Shown: positions 1 through 8,456, numbered from the stretch's first letter. The stretch is DNA of 64,000 nt from Caldifarciminota bacterium (GCA_026986775.1 JALSNX010000026.1:1-64000); one strand, 5' to 3'. Notes: generated by a model not told the origin, from the sequence alone. Made by a program: numbers and translations.

Positions 1-121
1 TATACTGCTTACAGGGAATGGATTAAAAGACCCAAAGGCAATCAGGAATATTGTAAAAAAGGATGTCCCTGTTCTCTCATCAGATGACCTTGATGGTGTA
101 ATTAAAGCAATAGAAAGGTAA
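1..121 (+). CDS. thrC: Threonine synthase, C-terminal end (partial)
   Basis: An open frame enters from the left edge (codons in phase with position 2) and stops with TAA at 119-121. The 39 visible residues begin with a threonine-synthase-like C-terminal signature, LLTGNGLKDPKAI, followed by a short region rich in V/D/I. ThrC is the PLP enzyme that converts O-phosphohomoserine to threonine. The catalytic part lies outside the window, so the call rests on one short motif. Confidence 0.7.
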   Translation, partial: ILLTGNGLKDPKAIRNIVKKDVPVLSSDDLDGVIKAIER

Positions 122-215
122 CACCAGTTTATACCATTCACAAAAATTTATCAACATTTTACTGTTCGCAACTCTAACTTTATAATTTATATATCAATTA
201 AGGGTGGCTTATTTT

Positions 216-1184
216 ATGAAAGACTTTCTAATAATAAAAGAGGGGTGGCGGGATAAGCTTCCAGAATTACCTGAAACCTTTGAAATCATAGAATACACAG
301 AAGATACGTTTAACAAGGTAATTTTCAGGATAATTGCAACAAATGATAAAAACATCATCATAGTAAACGATTTCCATCCGGAGCTCAAAGAAATACTCAC
401 ATCCCTTCCTGCAAATAGAGAAAGTCAAATAATAAGGGTTGAGCCACAGCCCTTTACTCATCCCACATGTCACTTCTCTGCTTTTTTCCTTTTTTCAATA
501 TTCTGGCTTTTAAAGAATCCTGAACTCGTAAGTTCACACTCTTATATGACACTGCTTCCTGCAAACATGTTTAATTCAGAGGAAATTCAACATATTGTCA
601 GCGTATCACATAGCGCAGGCGCCTTTAATCTCGGCATCCTGGCTCTTGCCCTTCATAAGAATCTGGACGTAAAAAGAATTCACCTTGTCCCGGAGCGATC
701 ATCCAGAATGTTATACGAGGTACTTAAAAATGAATTCATACACTCTGTTGCAACTTTAATGAAAGTACTGGAAATCACAAAACCCAATCTGTCATCCAGT
801 AATGTGAAGGTTGACAGTATCAATATAAAACACCAGGAAAAACTTCAGATTCCAGGGCATCCATTTCTTACGAGAGAATTTATATCTGGCTTCAGAAAAT
901 ATGCACCTTTCTGGAAAGAACATCTATTTGATGATCATTTTGCTTTACTCTCTGCAATATATGCTGGAAAAGAGGATAGTGTAATTAATGACAGGATATG
1001 GATAAGAATAATGTTTGAACTTCTAAATGCCTCTCTGAAATATCCTGATAAAATGAAAATTGCAAGACGCATCTTTCCGGTCTATGCTTTATATTTAAAT
1101 TCAATAAACGAATCCATTATAAGTGAAAGATTTAATACTTACATTGAAATCCTCAAAGAGGAGTATGGTTTAATAAGTAATTAG
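216..1184 (+). CDS. Protein of unknown function, 322 aa
   Basis: I do not recognise this protein. I place the start at ATG 216 (MKDFLIIKEGW) because an SD-like AGGGTGG sits at 201-207, 8 nt upstream. A GTG at 204 in the same frame would add four residues but overlaps that SD. There is no signal peptide. A hydrophobic patch (SAFFLFSIFWLL) near residue 90 and an alternating alpha/beta pattern (HIVSVSHSAGAFNLGILALAL) suggest a soluble or peripheral protein, perhaps with a Rossmann-like half. It follows thrC by 94 nt and converges with the DUF4321 gene, overlapping its stop by 4 nt. Confidence 0.6.
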   Translation: MKDFLIIKEGWRDKLPELPETFEIIEYTEDTFNKVIFRIIATNDKNIIIVNDFHPELKEILTSLPANRESQIIRVEPQPFTHPTCHFSAFFLFSIFWLLKNPELVSSHSYMTLLPANMFNSEEIQHIVSVSHSAGAFNLGILALALHKNLDVKRIHLVPERSSRMLYEVLKNEFIHSVATLMKVLEITKPNLSSSNVKVDSINIKHQEKLQIPGHPFLTREFISGFRKYAPFWKEHLFDDHFALLSAIYAGKEDSVINDRIWIRIMFELLNASLKYPDKMKIARRIFPVYALYLNSINESIISERFNTYIEILKEEYGLISN

Positions 1185-1444
1185 TGTTTAATAAGCAGAT
1201 ATATCATAAGAAAGACGAAGAAAACAGTGAATACATTAAACACCACATGAAACGAAAAGCCGAGACGCAAAAAAACAAGGTTTAACTTTATACTGTCAAG
1301 ACCAAAAACTATATCCTTAAAGAGTATTGTTTTAACATTACTGTCAGGGACAATAACTTTTATAATTGAACCCAGCAAGGTACCGAATGCTGCCCCCAGC
1401 GTAAGAACTATAAGTACATTTGAGGTTGTTCTTTTTAGTAGCAT
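1181..1444 (-). CDS. DUF4321-type small membrane protein
   Basis: An 87-residue protein with two hydrophobic segments: residues 8-33 ([18 protein letters not shown]) and a C-terminal helix of about 25 residues ending at the stop. Between them is a short loop with the [21 protein letters not shown] region. Length, two-helix layout and the GLD...LNL...LGFSF pattern fit the DUF4321 family, whose function is unknown. The gene lies 10 nt downstream of tRNA-Leu on the same strand and may share its transcript. No good SD is visible before the ATG. Confidence 0.6.
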   Translation of the reverse strand: MLLKRTTSNVLIVLTLGAAFGTLLGSIIKVIVPDSNVKTILFKDIVFGLDSIKLNLVFLRLGFSFHVVFNVFTVFFVFLMIYLLIKH

Positions 1445-1454
1445 GTTTCTAAAA

Positions 1455-1537
1455 TGCCGGAGGCGGGACTTGAACCCGCACGGGGTTTCCCCCAGGGGAT
1501 TTTAAGTCCCCTGCGTCTGCCATTCCGCCACCCCGGC
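1455..1537 (-). tRNA. tRNA-Leu (UAA)
   Basis: An 83-nt class II tRNA on the minus strand. The acceptor pairs GCCGGGG with CTCCGGC. The anticodon stem AGGGG/CCCCT encloses the loop CTTAAAA, giving anticodon TAA. There is a long variable arm (GGGGGAAACCCC-like) and a T loop TTCAAGT. The discriminator base is A and CCA is not encoded, which fits the presence of a CCA-adding enzyme at 16650. Confidence 0.95.
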
Positions 1538-1545
1538 ATAGAAAG

Positions 1546-1619
1546 AGGCGGCGCCCGGATTCGAACCGGGGAATAACGGTTTTGCAAACCGTCGCCTTAG
1601 GCCGCTTGGCTACGCCGCC
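1546..1619 (-). tRNA. tRNA-Cys (GCA)
   Basis: A 74-nt tRNA on the minus strand. The acceptor is GGCGGCG/CGCCGCC, the anticodon arm is ACGGT-TTGCAAA-ACCGT (anticodon GCA), and the T arm is CCCGG-TTCGAAT-CCGGG. The discriminator is U, the usual base for tRNA-Cys. CCA is not encoded. It sits 8 nt upstream of tRNA-Leu, so the two are probably co-transcribed. Confidence 0.95.
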
Positions 1620-1814
1620 ATATATAAAATTATATTCCAAACATAATGAATGGTCAAAATCTGATATTAATTTTGGAGAGAGACGAAAAAATTGACACCT
1701 TAGAGTGAAGATAACCTTAACATAAACTTATCGGTCTGTTTCATCAATCTTTGACTTTCTAAAGAAGGATAATATTTTTAAAAAACTATCCCTAACTGTT
1801 TATTTTACCCCTGC

Positions 1815-1843
1815 TTGACAATTCAACTCATTCGTTGCATAAT
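1815..1843 (+). promoter_or_regulatory. Sigma-70-type promoter of the 1.9-5.5 kb secreted-protein locus
   Basis: TTGACA at 1815-1820, a 17-nt spacer and CATAAT at 1838-1843 predict a start near 1850. This is 19 nt before the ATG at 1869, which has a strong SD (GGGGAGGTG). The promoter overlaps an in-frame upstream TTG at 1815, so that TTG is not the translation start. Confidence 0.75.
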
Positions 1844-1868
1844 ATTGAAAGCAAACGGGGAGGTGTAT

Positions 1869-2414
1869 ATGAAAAAGTGGCTTATACCTGTAATAATAGG
1901 CGTGTGGGCTGTAAGTCTGAATGCAGGGCTTAGTTTTGGCATAGCCCCAGGGGCTACTCTCAATGATAGTGTCAGGGTCCATATTGTAATCCCTTCAATA
2001 ATTGGTTTATATGTGAGTACCGATTCAGTAGTATTTGATTTTAATGTCTATGTCAGCAATGGAACCTATCCTCCCTCTTCTTTCCCTGCCTATTATGACC
2101 CCACTACAGGTACTGCTGAAAATCCTAATGGTGTAGGGGTTAGAGTGTTTTCAAACTCTCCTACATACACATGGCATCTTGAAACGTGGGGAAGTGGTGA
2201 TTTCAGCACCACTGTGACCCTTGACCAGCTTGAATATTCTCCTCGTGGTGCTGCTACATGGTCTTCATTTTCTACAACACAGACTGAAATAGCCACTGGA
2301 GGAAAGACCGGTGGTTGGGCTAACAACGACCAGGATTACAGATTCAGGGCTGAAGCAGATGACGAACCAGTAGATGCAGGAGTGTATATTTATTACAGGT
2401 TATACGCCAACTGA
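1869..2414 (+). CDS. Secreted beta-rich subunit-like protein A
   Basis: A 181-residue protein with an N-terminal signal peptide (MKKWLIPVIIGVWAVSL..., cleavage likely near residue 20). The start at 1869 follows the SD GGGGAGGTG. The mature part is rich in Ser/Thr/Val/Tyr and looks all-beta (VHIVIPSIIGLYV, VVFDFNVYV, TYTWHLETWGSG). It ends with a DDEP motif and a final strand, GVYIYYRLYAN. The next gene has the same tail plan (ESDDEP...IYIRFYGL), so the two look like diverged paralogues. No enzyme motif is visible. As first gene of an operon with a chaperone-like and a barrel protein, it may be a surface-fibre or surface-layer subunit. That role is inference. Confidence 0.7.
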   Translation: MKKWLIPVIIGVWAVSLNAGLSFGIAPGATLNDSVRVHIVIPSIIGLYVSTDSVVFDFNVYVSNGTYPPSSFPAYYDPTTGTAENPNGVGVRVFSNSPTYTWHLETWGSGDFSTTVTLDQLEYSPRGAATWSSFSTTQTEIATGGKTGGWANNDQDYRFRAEADDEPVDAGVYIYYRLYAN

Positions 2415-2436
2415 GCTATTATCAGGGAGGGGAGGT

Positions 2437-2991
2437 ATGAGATATAAAATCATACTTCCCCTCCTTATTGTTTTTTTTACAGTGTGTTTTCCCCACAAAG
2501 TCCAGGCAATAAGTATTATCATTTTATCAGTTGATAAAGGCAATTCTAATGTGGAACTTACATTTGATTTAGGAAATAGCCCTGACTTCCCACCTCCTCA
2601 ACTACCGGCATGTTACTACCCATCTCAGGGAACCCAGACAAACTCCAAAGGTATATACATTGAAGTAAGGGTTATAAATATTTTCGGTCAATCAATCTCA
2701 AATGCCTATCTTGATATTAAGGCGTATCCTAATCCCTCTGCTTCTGTAACCTGTGATCAGATTTACTGGACAATTACCCCCACAACCCTTCCCTCACCCG
2801 GCACTGAACCACAACCTCCATGGACACCTCTCAGCCTGAACTGGGATAATGTTGATATTATCCCGATAGGACGGAGAAGCATTTACAGGGAATATTATAT
2901 GGATATGTGCTTTAAACTTGAAAGTGACGATGAACCCACTCCACCTTCTGGCATAGAGACAACAATATATATAAGGTTTTATGGACTATGA
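2437..2991 (+). CDS. Secreted beta-rich subunit-like protein B
   Basis: A 184-residue protein. The start at ATG 2437 follows the strong SD GGGAGGGGAGGT; an upstream ATG at 2374 lies inside the preceding gene. The signal peptide is MRYKIILPLLIVFFTVCF..., cleaved near KVQA. The mature part is Pro/Ser/Thr-rich with predicted beta strands and two widely spaced cysteines (TCDQIYW and MDMCFKL). The tail (ESDDEPTPPSG...IYIRFYGL) parallels that of the preceding gene. It overlaps the next gene by 4 nt (ATGA), which indicates translational coupling. Function is unknown; it may be a second structural subunit. Confidence 0.7.
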   Translation: MRYKIILPLLIVFFTVCFPHKVQAISIIILSVDKGNSNVELTFDLGNSPDFPPPQLPACYYPSQGTQTNSKGIYIEVRVINIFGQSISNAYLDIKAYPNPSASVTCDQIYWTITPTTLPSPGTEPQPPWTPLSLNWDNVDIIPIGRRSIYREYYMDMCFKLESDDEPTPPSGIETTIYIRFYGL

Positions 2992-3704
2992 ATGGTTTAA
3001 TTTATATATTTATCCTTATATCACAGGGTTTTATGGTACAGCCGGGCCGAATAGAGGTTGAGGCTGTTCCAGGACAGAGTATAACAAAGAGGTTTATAAT
3101 TACCAATATTTCTCAGGATACAATATTCTTGCGCACCCATGTTGAGAACTTTACTCAGGATTCATTTGGGAAAACCATCTTTTCTCCTTACGAGGGTTCT
3201 GATGTTATTATAAACCCTTCGGAATTTTCCGTACCTCCAGGTGATAATTATACAGTGAGGGTTACAGTAAAATCACCAGATGACTTAAATGAAGAACGCT
3301 GGTATATGATAATTTTTTCACAGATACCACCTCCTCTTGAACAATTTGCAGCGATTAAATTTGTTAGAGAAATAGGTGTCCCATTTTATCTTATACCGAT
3401 AGGCGCTTTGCCAGAATTTGACATTGATACATCATTTTTACACGGTGATACTCTCTATTTCAGGCTGAAAAACAGTGGTTTGAGACACATAAGGGCACGG
3501 GGTATTTTCAGGGTATTCAATATAGACAATCAGCAAACCCCCGTTATAGAAGAAGAAGTTAAGGGTATTTTCGTTCTGCCTGAGAGAAGTATTTATAAAC
3601 CATTTGTCATTGATTCCTTACCTTCGGGAAAGTATATAGCCCGATTTCGGGTTGATTTTGGCGGACCATATGCCATAGAGGGCGTTAAATCATTTTCCCG
3701 TTAA
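2988..3704 (+). CDS. Periplasmic PapD-like/chaperone-like protein
   Basis: A 238-residue secreted protein with a short signal peptide (MNGLIYIFILISQGF). The first domain (about 20-125) has an immunoglobulin-like pattern common to pilus chaperones and MSP/PapD-like folds: an opening strand IEVEAVPGQSITKRFIITN, then strands with NPSEFSVPPGDNYTVRVTV and WYMIIFSQ. The second part (130-238) is also beta-rich (GDTLYFRLKNSG, FVIDSLPSGKYIARFRVDFGG). Classical FGS/FGL chaperone motifs are not obvious, so this is a resemblance of architecture. It sits between two secreted subunit-like proteins and an outer-membrane barrel, the gene order expected of a chaperone-usher system. Confidence 0.55.
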   Translation: MNGLIYIFILISQGFMVQPGRIEVEAVPGQSITKRFIITNISQDTIFLRTHVENFTQDSFGKTIFSPYEGSDVIINPSEFSVPPGDNYTVRVTVKSPDDLNEERWYMIIFSQIPPPLEQFAAIKFVREIGVPFYLIPIGALPEFDIDTSFLHGDTLYFRLKNSGLRHIRARGIFRVFNIDNQQTPVIEEEVKGIFVLPERSIYKPFVIDSLPSGKYIARFRVDFGGPYAIEGVKSFSR

Positions 3705-3705
3705 C

Positions 3706-5454
3706 ATGATTGTTTTTCTGCTTTTTTCTCTATCAGGACAGATGAATATGGGATTTTATTCTTATGGAGAAAAACCTTTTTTGGGAAATTACAGAAACGT
3801 AAATCTATTTTTGCAAAAAAGGGAAACACAGTTCAACCTCTCTTTGAATTTTTCTCCTAAACGTGATAGAACCTTAAGTTCTATATATCTGAAATTTCCA
3901 ATAGATGCTCTCGGCTATATTCACATGGGTTATACAAGACTCAATGCGGGAAAACTCACGGTATTGCCACGTGATTATATAGGACTTAACTTTTTCAATC
4001 CTGAATTTTCCTTTGGCGTATTTAAAAGGAATGAAAGAAATGGACTTAATACTTATACTTTGTTGACATCCATAAAAAGAGGTCATCAGTATAACAACTT
4101 GCTCATCACGAAAGACGATACCATGAATGCTGTTATAGATTACGTGGCAGGCTATAATACCCACAACTTTCAAATGGAAGCAGTATTATCCCTTTCACGG
4201 TATCTGTCAATGGCCCTTTATGGAAGAAAGACTGTAAGAGGAGAAAAATCCTCTCTTTCTGTGAATATAAGCAAATACTTTAAAAACTTTTATACGGGAA
4301 CAAGAAGGGTGAATCCGTTTTTATCAATCAACTCTTCGTTTTCAATAAGAATGCTGGAAAATCTTTTTTATGTGAATCAGGCGAATTTCATGGACAGGTC
4401 AGGACACAGAAGCATTCTTTTCAACAATAGACTTATATATAACTCGGAAAAATTTGGTGTATTTAATCTGCATTACAGGCATGCAACTTCTGGTATACCG
4501 GGGTTTGCATACAGAAAAAACTTCCAATCCATAATGTTTAACCTTTCCATAGAACCCGGAAACAGAACTTATTCTTTCACTTTCAGAAGAAAGCCTCTGA
4601 CAGTTAAATTAACGAGATACATACAGGATGAGGATGTAATGTCAAAAATTTACACTTCTTTAGACTATGGTAAATTCCAGTCGTCAATAGAATACTTTGT
4701 CTCCTCATCAAGACAGTACATTGTATCAATAAATACCATTAGATTTCATGGAATTAACTTTTTTGAGAATATATACTTTTATAGCCACGATACCACAAAG
4801 AATGTTCGTTTTACTACTGGTCTTAATATATTTTCTCCACTCAAAATACCCGCCCTTTCCACAATAAAAGGCCGCGTCTATTTCGATAAAAACGCAAATG
4901 GTTTATTTGACGAAGAAGATGAACCATTGGATAGTATTAAAATTATACTTGACAATGAAAAATACACTTATACAGATGAAAATGGTAACTTTGCTTTTAA
5001 ATATGTATCACGGGGACATCATTCAGTAAAATTAGACCTCGGACTTATGCCTGCAGAAGTTGGTGCAACAGAAGGTGATGCAAAAATGGTTAAAACAGGT
5101 TTTATGGACACAAAATATATTGAGTTTAGAGTATCTGCACTTGGAGAAGTTTCAGGTCGTCTTTTCATTGACAACAATGTAAATGGTGTGTTTGATGACC
5201 ACGATATTCCTCTTGAGGGATGTATTGTGAGTTTAAACGGGAAAAGAACGTGGACATGGGAGGAGGGCAAATACAGATTTTCAAATGTACCACCCGGGTC
5301 TTACAGGGTTAAAGTGGAATACTGCCCTCAAAAACTCACGCCACTGAATAAAAACTTCTATGACATTTATGTGATGCCCAAAGATAAGATAAAAGGCCTT
5401 GACTTTCCTTTTATACAGGGAGAGGAAATAAAGGTAAAAGTCAAGGAATTTTGA
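3706..5454 (+). CDS. Outer-membrane barrel with two SdrD_B/CNA_B-like domains (usher-like)
   Basis: A 582-residue protein with a short signal peptide (MIVFLLFSLSGQ). Residues about 15-380 alternate polar and hydrophobic residues with many aromatic ends (NMGFYSYG, SLSRYLSMALYG, FNLHYRHATSG, YSFTFRRKPL), as in an outer-membrane beta-barrel. Two prealbumin-like domains follow: 386-445 (KGRVYFDKNANGLFDEEDEP...) and 478-540 (SGRLFIDNNVNGVFDDHDIP...). Both carry the Asp/Asn-rich D-x-N-x-NGxFD calcium-type loop of SdrD_B repeats. It starts 1 nt after the chaperone-like gene stops. By position and plan it could export or anchor the two upstream subunits. True ushers are larger (about 800 aa) and have a plug domain, which I cannot see here. 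Confidence 0.55.
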   Translation: MIVFLLFSLSGQMNMGFYSYGEKPFLGNYRNVNLFLQKRETQFNLSLNFSPKRDRTLSSIYLKFPIDALGYIHMGYTRLNAGKLTVLPRDYIGLNFFNPEFSFGVFKRNERNGLNTYTLLTSIKRGHQYNNLLITKDDTMNAVIDYVAGYNTHNFQMEAVLSLSRYLSMALYGRKTVRGEKSSLSVNISKYFKNFYTGTRRVNPFLSINSSFSIRMLENLFYVNQANFMDRSGHRSILFNNRLIYNSEKFGVFNLHYRHATSGIPGFAYRKNFQSIMFNLSIEPGNRTYSFTFRRKPLTVKLTRYIQDEDVMSKIYTSLDYGKFQSSIEYFVSSSRQYIVSINTIRFHGINFFENIYFYSHDTTKNVRFTTGLNIFSPLKIPALSTIKGRVYFDKNANGLFDEEDEPLDSIKIILDNEKYTYTDENGNFAFKYVSRGHHSVKLDLGLMPAEVGATEGDAKMVKTGFMDTKYIEFRVSALGEVSGRLFIDNNVNGVFDDHDIPLEGCIVSLNGKRTWTWEEGKYRFSNVPPGSYRVKVEYCPQKLTPLNKNFYDIYVMPKDKIKGLDFPFIQGEEIKVKVKEF

Positions 5455-5461
5455 TGCTCAT

Positions 5462-5490
5462 TTCATAAAACACCACCAATAATTTAAAAT
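5462..5490 (+). promoter_or_regulatory. Candidate promoter for thiC-thi4-lipA
   Basis: TTCATA at 5462-5467, a 17-nt spacer and TAAAAT at 5485-5490 lie 38 nt before the thiC ATG. The leader would be only about 30 nt, too short for a TPP riboswitch, and none of the THI-box core is visible. Confidence 0.4.
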
Positions 5491-5527
5491 AATAATGCAA
5501 CTTAGATTTGAAAATTAAGGAGGCATT

Positions 5528-6790
5528 ATGAAAACACTTATTCAAACCCTGAGAGAGGGCACCATACCAGATGACCTTGTGGAAATAGCTCAAAAGGAAG
5601 GCATTGACCCGCAGGAACTTGTAAAAAACATATTGAGTGGTGAAGCTGTAGTAATTGGATATAGAACCAGAAGAGGGCCAAGGGTTATAGGAAAAGGAAC
5701 AAGAGTTAAGGTAAATGCAAATATAGGAACAAGCACACTACGCTCCAGCTTAAAAGAGGAAAGAGAAAAACTTCACGCTGCTCTTTCTGCAAAAACTGAT
5801 GCTGTAATGGACCTGTCTCTATCTGATGATCTGGTAGAAATAAGAAAAATGGTTCTTTCAGAATCCACTGTTCCGGTGGGAACTGTTCCCATTTATGAAG
5901 CAGCCACACTTGCAAGAATCAAAAGAGGTGCTGTTGTAAGACTTGACACAGAAGAATTCTTTGATGTAATAGAAAGACAGCTTGAGGAAGGTGTTGACTT
6001 TATTACCGTTCATGCAGGTGTCGTAAAAAAATTTATTGATAAGTATGGAAAGGGTAAAAGAATAGGTGGTATAGTATCAAGAGGTGGTGCTATTACTGCT
6101 GCCTATATTAAAAACACAGGCCAGGAAAATCCTCTTTATGAACACTTTGACCGTCTCCTTGACATTGCTAAAAAATACGACGCAGTGCTTTCTCTTGGCG
6201 ACGGAATGAGGCCGGGAGCCATACATGATGCAGGTGATATGTTTGAGGTTGGGGAACAGGAGGTACTGGGAGAACTGCAGAAGCGTGCGCTTGAAAGAGG
6301 AGTTATGAGCATGATCGAGGGGCCGGGACACGTTCCTTTACACCTTGTAAAACCTGCAGTGGAAAGAATCAAAAAACTTACCAACAATGCACCACTTTAC
6401 CTTCTTGGGCCAATTGTCACAGATGTTGCACCAGGATATGACCATATAACATCTGCAATAGGGGCTGCAATGGCCGCCTGGTCTGGTGCTGATTTTATAT
6501 GTTATGTTACACCAGCAGAACATCTTGGACTTCCCACCAAAGAGGATGTCCATGAAGGGGTAATTGCTTCAAGAATTGCAGCACATGCCGCCGATATAGC
6601 AAGGGGATTAAAAGGTGCAGATGAATGGGATAGAGAAATATCCATTGCACGAAAATCCCTTGACTGGGACAGGCAGATAGAACTCTCCATAGACCCCGAA
6701 AAGGCGGCAAAAATGAGAAAAGAACGTTCAGGAGAAGGGCCGTGTACCATGTGTGGTGAATACTGTGTATTTTTAATCTTAGGAGACTAA
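5528..6790 (+). CDS. thiC: Phosphomethylpyrimidine synthase ThiC
   Basis: A 420-residue radical-SAM enzyme of thiamin synthesis that turns aminoimidazole ribotide into HMP-phosphate. Recognisable motifs include VNANIGTS (about residue 59), VDFITVHAGV, SRGGAI, SLGDGMRPG, MIEGPGHVP and DFICYVTPAEHLGLP. The C-terminal cluster ligands are C406-x2-C409-x3-C413 (CTMCGEYC), one residue shorter than the CX2CX4C of the E. coli enzyme. The length fits the short anaerobic/archaeal-type ThiC that lacks the long N-terminal extension. The SD is AAGGAGG before ATG 5528. thi4 follows after 10 nt, so pyrimidine and thiazole branches are co-expressed. Confidence 0.97.
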   Translation: MKTLIQTLREGTIPDDLVEIAQKEGIDPQELVKNILSGEAVVIGYRTRRGPRVIGKGTRVKVNANIGTSTLRSSLKEEREKLHAALSAKTDAVMDLSLSDDLVEIRKMVLSESTVPVGTVPIYEAATLARIKRGAVVRLDTEEFFDVIERQLEEGVDFITVHAGVVKKFIDKYGKGKRIGGIVSRGGAITAAYIKNTGQENPLYEHFDRLLDIAKKYDAVLSLGDGMRPGAIHDAGDMFEVGEQEVLGELQKRALERGVMSMIEGPGHVPLHLVKPAVERIKKLTNNAPLYLLGPIVTDVAPGYDHITSAIGAAMAAWSGADFICYVTPAEHLGLPTKEDVHEGVIASRIAAHAADIARGLKGADEWDREISIARKSLDWDRQIELSIDPEKAAKMRKERSGEGPCTMCGEYCVFLILGD

Positions 6791-6800
6791 AGGAGGCATC

Positions 6801-7571
6801 ATGAAAGAACTTGATATTTCCAGATCCATATTGAAAAGTCATTTCAATGAACTTCTGAATAACCTCACAACCGATGTGGTTATCGTTGGAGCAGGACCAT
6901 CAGGCCTTGTAGCAGGAGGTTATCTTGCTGAAAAGGGGATAAAGGTAACAATCCTTGAAAAAAGGCTGTCTCCCGGAGGTGGTATATGGGGAGGAGGTAT
7001 GGGATTTAAGTATGCAGCGGTTCAAAAAGAGGCCATCCCGGTTTTAGAGGATTTTAATATCTCCTACAGAGAAGATGAATCAGGATTATTTATGGTAGAT
7101 TCAATAGAACTTGCTTCAGGATTGATATTCGGTGCCATACAGAAAGGTGCTCATCTGTTTAATCTCATTACTGTGGAAGACCTAATTTTAAGAGAAAATA
7201 GAGTAGCTGGAGTGGTAATAAATAACACATTTGCTCTTATGGAGCATTTTCCTATTGACCCACTTACAATTGAAGCAAAATATGTTGTAGATGCAACGGG
7301 TCACGAACACGATGTTGTAGCCACGCTATCAAGAAAAAACGATGTTAAACTCAATACCCCCACTGGAAAACCTATGGGTGAACGCTCTCTATTTGCAGAA
7401 CCAGCTGAAAAGGGTGTGATTGAAAATACGAAAGAAGTTTATCCAGGCCTCTTTGTATGTGGAATGTCCACAGCAGCAGTGTTCGGATATTACAGGATGG
7501 GCCCCATTTTTGGAGGTATGTTGCTTTCAGGTAAGAAACTATCTGAAATCCTCATAAAGAGGTTATCCTGA
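6801..7571 (+). CDS. thi4: Thiazole synthase Thi4, sulfide-dependent type
   Basis: A 256-residue flavoprotein-fold enzyme that makes ADP-thiazole from NAD, glycine and sulfur. The Rossmann motif GAGPSG is at 30-35, then LEKRLSPGGGIWGGGMGF at 52-69 and VVDATGHEHD at 162-171. The site that is the sulfur-donating Cys in yeast Thi4 is His168 here (DATGH). In archaeal enzymes this marks the catalytic form that uses free sulfide and iron and is not consumed. The C-terminal block MSTAAVFGYYRMGPIFGGML is typical. The SD AAAGGAGG precedes ATG 6801. It is co-transcribed with thiC and abuts lipA with no gap. Confidence 0.93.
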   Translation: MKELDISRSILKSHFNELLNNLTTDVVIVGAGPSGLVAGGYLAEKGIKVTILEKRLSPGGGIWGGGMGFKYAAVQKEAIPVLEDFNISYREDESGLFMVDSIELASGLIFGAIQKGAHLFNLITVEDLILRENRVAGVVINNTFALMEHFPIDPLTIEAKYVVDATGHEHDVVATLSRKNDVKLNTPTGKPMGERSLFAEPAEKGVIENTKEVYPGLFVCGMSTAAVFGYYRMGPIFGGMLLSGKKLSEILIKRLS

Positions 7572-8456
7572 ATGGAGATAAAGAGAAAACCAGAATGGCT
7601 TAAAATAAAACTTCCCGGAGGGGGTGAATTCAGAGACGTAAAAAGGGCCCTGAGAAAATACAGGCTCCATACTGTATGCGAAGAAGCAAGATGTCCAAAT
7701 CTTGGTGAATGCTGGGGTGAAGGAACGGCTACATTTATGATTCTGGGTAACGTTTGCACAAGATTCTGTAAATTCTGCGCCACACAGACAGGAAACCCAC
7801 GAGGGATAATAGATGAGACAGAACCTTTCAGAGTGGCAGAAGCAGTAAGAGAGTTAAAACTAAAGTACGTTGTTTTAACGTCAGTGACGAGGGATGACCT
7901 TGAGGATCAGGGAGCAAGTATATATAAAGAGACAATAAGGGCAATAAAAAATAAGAATCCAGATACCCATGTCGAAGTTCTGACACCCGACTTCTATGCA
8001 AAAGAAGAACTGATTGAAACGGTAGTAAAAGCAGGCCCTGATGTGTTTGCACACAATGTTGAAACTGTCAGAAGGCTTACCCCCATAGTAAGAGACAGAA
8101 GATTCTCTTATGAAAAATCCATAAAAACTCTTAAAATAACCAAAAAAATACGCCCTCATATAGTGACGAAATCCGGTTTCATGGTGGGGCTTGGAGAAAA
8201 AGAGGATGAAGTTTTTGAGACGATAAAAGACCTTAAAAATGCCGGGTGCGAAATACTTACTATTGGACAATATTTGCAACCTACTAAAAGGCATTTACCT
8301 GTGGAAAGATACGTAACATTAGAGGAATTCCAGAGATACAGGGACTTTGCTTTAGAAATGGGGTTTAAGTATGTGGCATCCGGACCCTTGGTAAGGTCTT
8401 CTTACAGAGCAGGCGAGATATTTGCCTCATCTTTCCTTGACAAATCGGGGAAATAA
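7572..8456 (+). CDS. lipA: Lipoyl synthase LipA
   Basis: A 294-residue radical-SAM enzyme that inserts two sulfurs into octanoyl chains on carrier proteins. The auxiliary cluster ligands are C36-x4-C41-x5-C47 and the SAM cluster ligands are C62-x3-C66-x2-C69. The C-terminal RSSYRAGE carries the conserved Ser that ligates the auxiliary cluster. Length is normal for LipA. The ATG directly follows the thi4 stop codon, so translation is probably coupled. All three genes of this operon make sulfur-containing cofactors with iron-sulfur or iron enzymes. Confidence 0.97.
   Translation: MEIKRKPEWLKIKLPGGGEFRDVKRALRKYRLHTVCEEARCPNLGECWGEGTATFMILGNVCTRFCKFCATQTGNPRGIIDETEPFRVAEAVRELKLKYVVLTSVTRDDLEDQGASIYKETIRAIKNKNPDTHVEVLTPDFYAKEELIETVVKAGPDVFAHNVETVRRLTPIVRDRRFSYEKSIKTLKITKKIRPHIVTKSGFMVGLGEKEDEVFETIKDLKNAGCEILTIGQYLQPTKRHLPVERYVTLEEFQRYRDFALEMGFKYVASGPLVRSSYRAGEIFASSFLDKSGK

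Noticed and set aside
1449-1640. 63-codon minus-strand open frame
   Set aside because: It runs through two well-formed tRNA genes (Leu and Cys); the RNA genes explain the sequence.
1692-1697. TTGACA upstream of the 1.9-kb locus
   Set aside because: No matching -10 at 16-18 nt; the pair at 1815/1838 is a better promoter.
5455-5527. TPP riboswitch upstream of thiC
   Set aside because: Only 73 nt are available and neither the conserved CTGAGA core nor the paired P2-P5 arms can be found.
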